From: Ectorhizobium quercum
Lineage (GTDB): Bacteria; Pseudomonadota; Alphaproteobacteria; Rhizobiales; Rhizobiaceae
Assembly: GCF_026552795.1 (NCBI RefSeq)
Contig: NZ_JANFPI010000003.1
Span: forward strand, 186,001 to 250,000
Direction of reading: 5' to 3'
DNA: 64,000 nt
A model generated the notes under the pieces. That model was not told the DNA's origin. It did not search any database and saw only the letters and a list, made by a program, of their open reading frames with translations. Made by a program: the position numbers and the translations under genes. Shown here one piece after another: positions 62,622-64,000 of this stretch; positions within the stretch are counted from its first letter, which is position 1, and the number at the start of each line of letters is the position of its first letter.

Positions 62622-64000
62622 TCAGGTCGCTGGCGACAGAAACGCCGTGGCCTCCCGGGCGGAAAGGGCATTCTGGCCCCCCTGCCCCTGCTCCACCCCC
62701 GATTCGAGCAGCGTCGCGCGCGCGTTCGGCTCCGAAATCCCCTCCGCGCTCACGATGAGGCCAAGGCCGTGGCCCAGCCCGGCCAGCGCCTTGATCGTGC
62801 GGTCGGCCTGTTCCTGCCCCAGACGCTCGGTGAACCGGCGGTCGATCTTGACCTTGTCGAACTGGAATTCCTGCATGTGATAAAGGTTGGAATAGCCGGT
62901 TCCGAAATTGTCGAGCGTAACTTTCACGCCGGCGACCCTGAGAGGGGCAAGTGCCGCCTTCGCGCCTTCCAGGTCGGCCACGATGATATTTTCGGCCACT
63001 TCCAGCTCAAGCCGCCGTGGATCGAAGGAACTGACCTCGAGAACGTGCAAGACGGCCTCCCCAAGCTTCGGGTCCCTGATCTGGCCGGGCAGGAGATCGA
63101 CGGCGAGGCCGACATTCTGCGGCCAATCGCCGGCTGTCATGCAGGCCTTTTCCAGGAGGCGCAGGCCGAGGGAATGGATAAGCCCGCTTTCTTCCGCAAT
63201 CGCCAGGAACCGTTCGGGAGCGATCTCCTCGCCGTCCTTTCCGATCCAGCAGGGAAGAACCTCGAAGGCGACGACCGTGCCCGTCTGGAGGTCGAGCGTC
63301 GGGCGGAAGCGCGGCTCGATGGCGTCGGCCTCCATCGCCGCGGCCAGCGCCCGTTCCATCGTCTCGCGCTCGCGCACCCGGGCATCCATCTCCGCCTCGA
63401 AGAACCGCAAGGCCGAACGATGCTCGGCCTTGGCGCGGTAGAGCGCCACATCGGCTTTGCGCAGCGCTTCCGATGGATCCTCCGCGTCGTCGGGCAGCAA
63501 TGCGATGCCGACGCCCGTGCCGACATTGTGCTCCGTGCCGCCGATCACGATCGGCGCGGTCAGGGACTGGAGGATTCGCGTGGCGATGACGCCGGCGCCT
63601 TCGGCGCCCAGTACATGCGGCGCAAGCACCACGAATTCGTCGCCGCCGAGGCGGGCAGCCAGATCCTGAGACCGGATGGCTCCGACCAGCCGCTGCGCCA
63701 CCACGATGAGCGTCTGGTCGCCGATGGCATGGCCGTAATTGTCGTTGATCTTCTTGAAGCCGTTGAGGTCGAGCATCAGCACCGCATGGGAATAACCTGC
63801 CGCCGGCGGCGAAGCCGCCGCGACCTTCAGCGCATCCTCGAACTGCCGACGGTTGGCCAGGCCGGTCAGCGGGTCCTGGAACGCGAGTTCGCGCGCATAG
63901 CGCTCGGCCTCCTGCCGGCGGCGCATTTCCTTCTTCTGCTCGACATATCGTCTGACGGCGAAGATGAGCAATCCGACCGCCAGTGTCACGCCGAGCAGAA
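62622..64000 (-). CDS. GGDEF-EAL protein (5' end beyond window), decayed EAL
   Basis: The visible part (455 residues) starts in a probable membrane helix (TLAVGLLIFAV), then a linker, a GGDEF domain with intact LGGDEF and an RSQD inhibitory-site motif five residues before it, and an EAL-like domain. In the EAL part, the metal and catalytic motifs are altered: EVLPCW, AVDLLPGQ in place of the usual N-L-S, LDNFGTGY in place of D-D-F-G-T-G, and no QGY-F motif near the C-terminus. It is probably an active diguanylate cyclase with a non-catalytic EAL domain that may bind c-di-GMP. The remaining N-terminus, likely a sensory or membrane region, lies past base 64000. Confidence 0.85.
   Translation of the reverse strand, partial: LLGVTLAVGLLIFAVRRYVEQKKEMRRRQEAERYARELAFQDPLTGLANRRQFEDALKVAAASPPAAGYSHAVLMLDLNGFKKINDNYGHAIGDQTLIVVAQRLVGAIRSQDLAARLGGDEFVVLAPHVLGAEGAGVIATRILQSLTAPIVIGGTEHNVGTGVGIALLPDDAEDPSEALRKADVALYRAKAEHRSALRFFEAEMDARVRERETMERALAAAMEADAIEPRFRPTLDLQTGTVVAFEVLPCWIGKDGEEIAPERFLAIAEESGLIHSLGLRLLEKACMTAGDWPQNVGLAVDLLPGQIRDPKLGEAVLHVLEVSSFDPRRLELEVAENIIVADLEGAKAALAPLRVAGVKVTLDNFGTGYSNLYHMQEFQFDKVKIDRRFTERLGQEQADRTIKALAGLGHGLGLIVSAEGISEPNARATLLESGVEQGQGGQNALSAREATAFLSPAT

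Overview
The window is GC-rich, tightly packed DNA. Its gene content and style point to an alphaproteobacterium of the Hyphomicrobiales/Rhizobiaceae type. The pointers are many solute-binding-protein-dependent importers, a tripartite tricarboxylate transporter (TTT) operon, a RirA-type TGA-N9-TCA iron box, a fused FruB phosphotransferase protein, and a chemoreceptor with a rhizobial-style C-terminal tether. The assignment is inference; there is no rRNA or marker gene. I see no tRNA or rRNA gene, transposase, integrase or CRISPR array. The content (importers with catabolic enzymes and local regulators) would suit a secondary replicon or an accessory chromosomal region.

Left part (1-26736). A DapA-like aldolase (cut by the window edge), a D-2-hydroxyacid dehydrogenase and an Ldh-family dehydrogenase precede a TTT transporter (6349 is the next operon). 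An iron-family ABC importer whose binding protein lacks the ferric Tyr-Tyr pair is co-transcribed with a beta-CASP-like metallo-hydrolase and a dual-specificity-type phosphatase (6349-11860), ending at an intrinsic terminator. A first polyamine/opine-type ABC importer is followed by an HpaI-type aldolase, a nitrilase-family amidase, an RraA-family protein and a LysR regulator (12013-19365). A second such importer (19635-23567) faces a PuuB-like FAD oxidase and an aldehyde dehydrogenase, which fits uptake and oxidation of a polyamine-like amine.

Middle part (26518-42163). A small TTG-start membrane protein is followed by the fructose phosphotransferase operon fruB-fruK-fruA, divergent from a LacI-family regulator with two clear operators between them. 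Then come an orphan Tat-exported peptide-type binding protein, PQQ-dependent glucose dehydrogenase (gcd) with a strong terminator, a methyl-accepting chemotaxis protein, and a secreted esterase of the PHB-depolymerase/feruloyl-esterase type.

Right part (42321-64000). A siderophore-uptake locus holds an ATPase gene convergent with two permeases and a binding protein, then an AraC regulator divergent from a TonB-dependent receptor that has an iron box. No siderophore synthesis genes are seen, so it probably takes up foreign siderophores. Stress and repair genes follow: oxyR divergent from a manganese catalase with a textbook four-part OxyR site between them, a gene broken by one in-frame TAG, ada, and an isocitrate-lyase/PEP-mutase family gene. 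A LysR gene diverges from a catabolic cluster: aldehyde dehydrogenase, NitT/TauT-type importer, phytoene-dehydrogenase-like FAD enzyme, muconolactone-isomerase-like protein and an M19 dipeptidase homologue that has lost its usual metal ligands. The window ends in a GGDEF-EAL gene with an intact GGDEF and a decayed EAL.

The best candidates for undescribed biology are the importer/MBL/phosphatase operon (6349-11860), the LysR-controlled cluster at 54385-62591, and the importer/aldolase/amidase/RraA operon (12013-18279).
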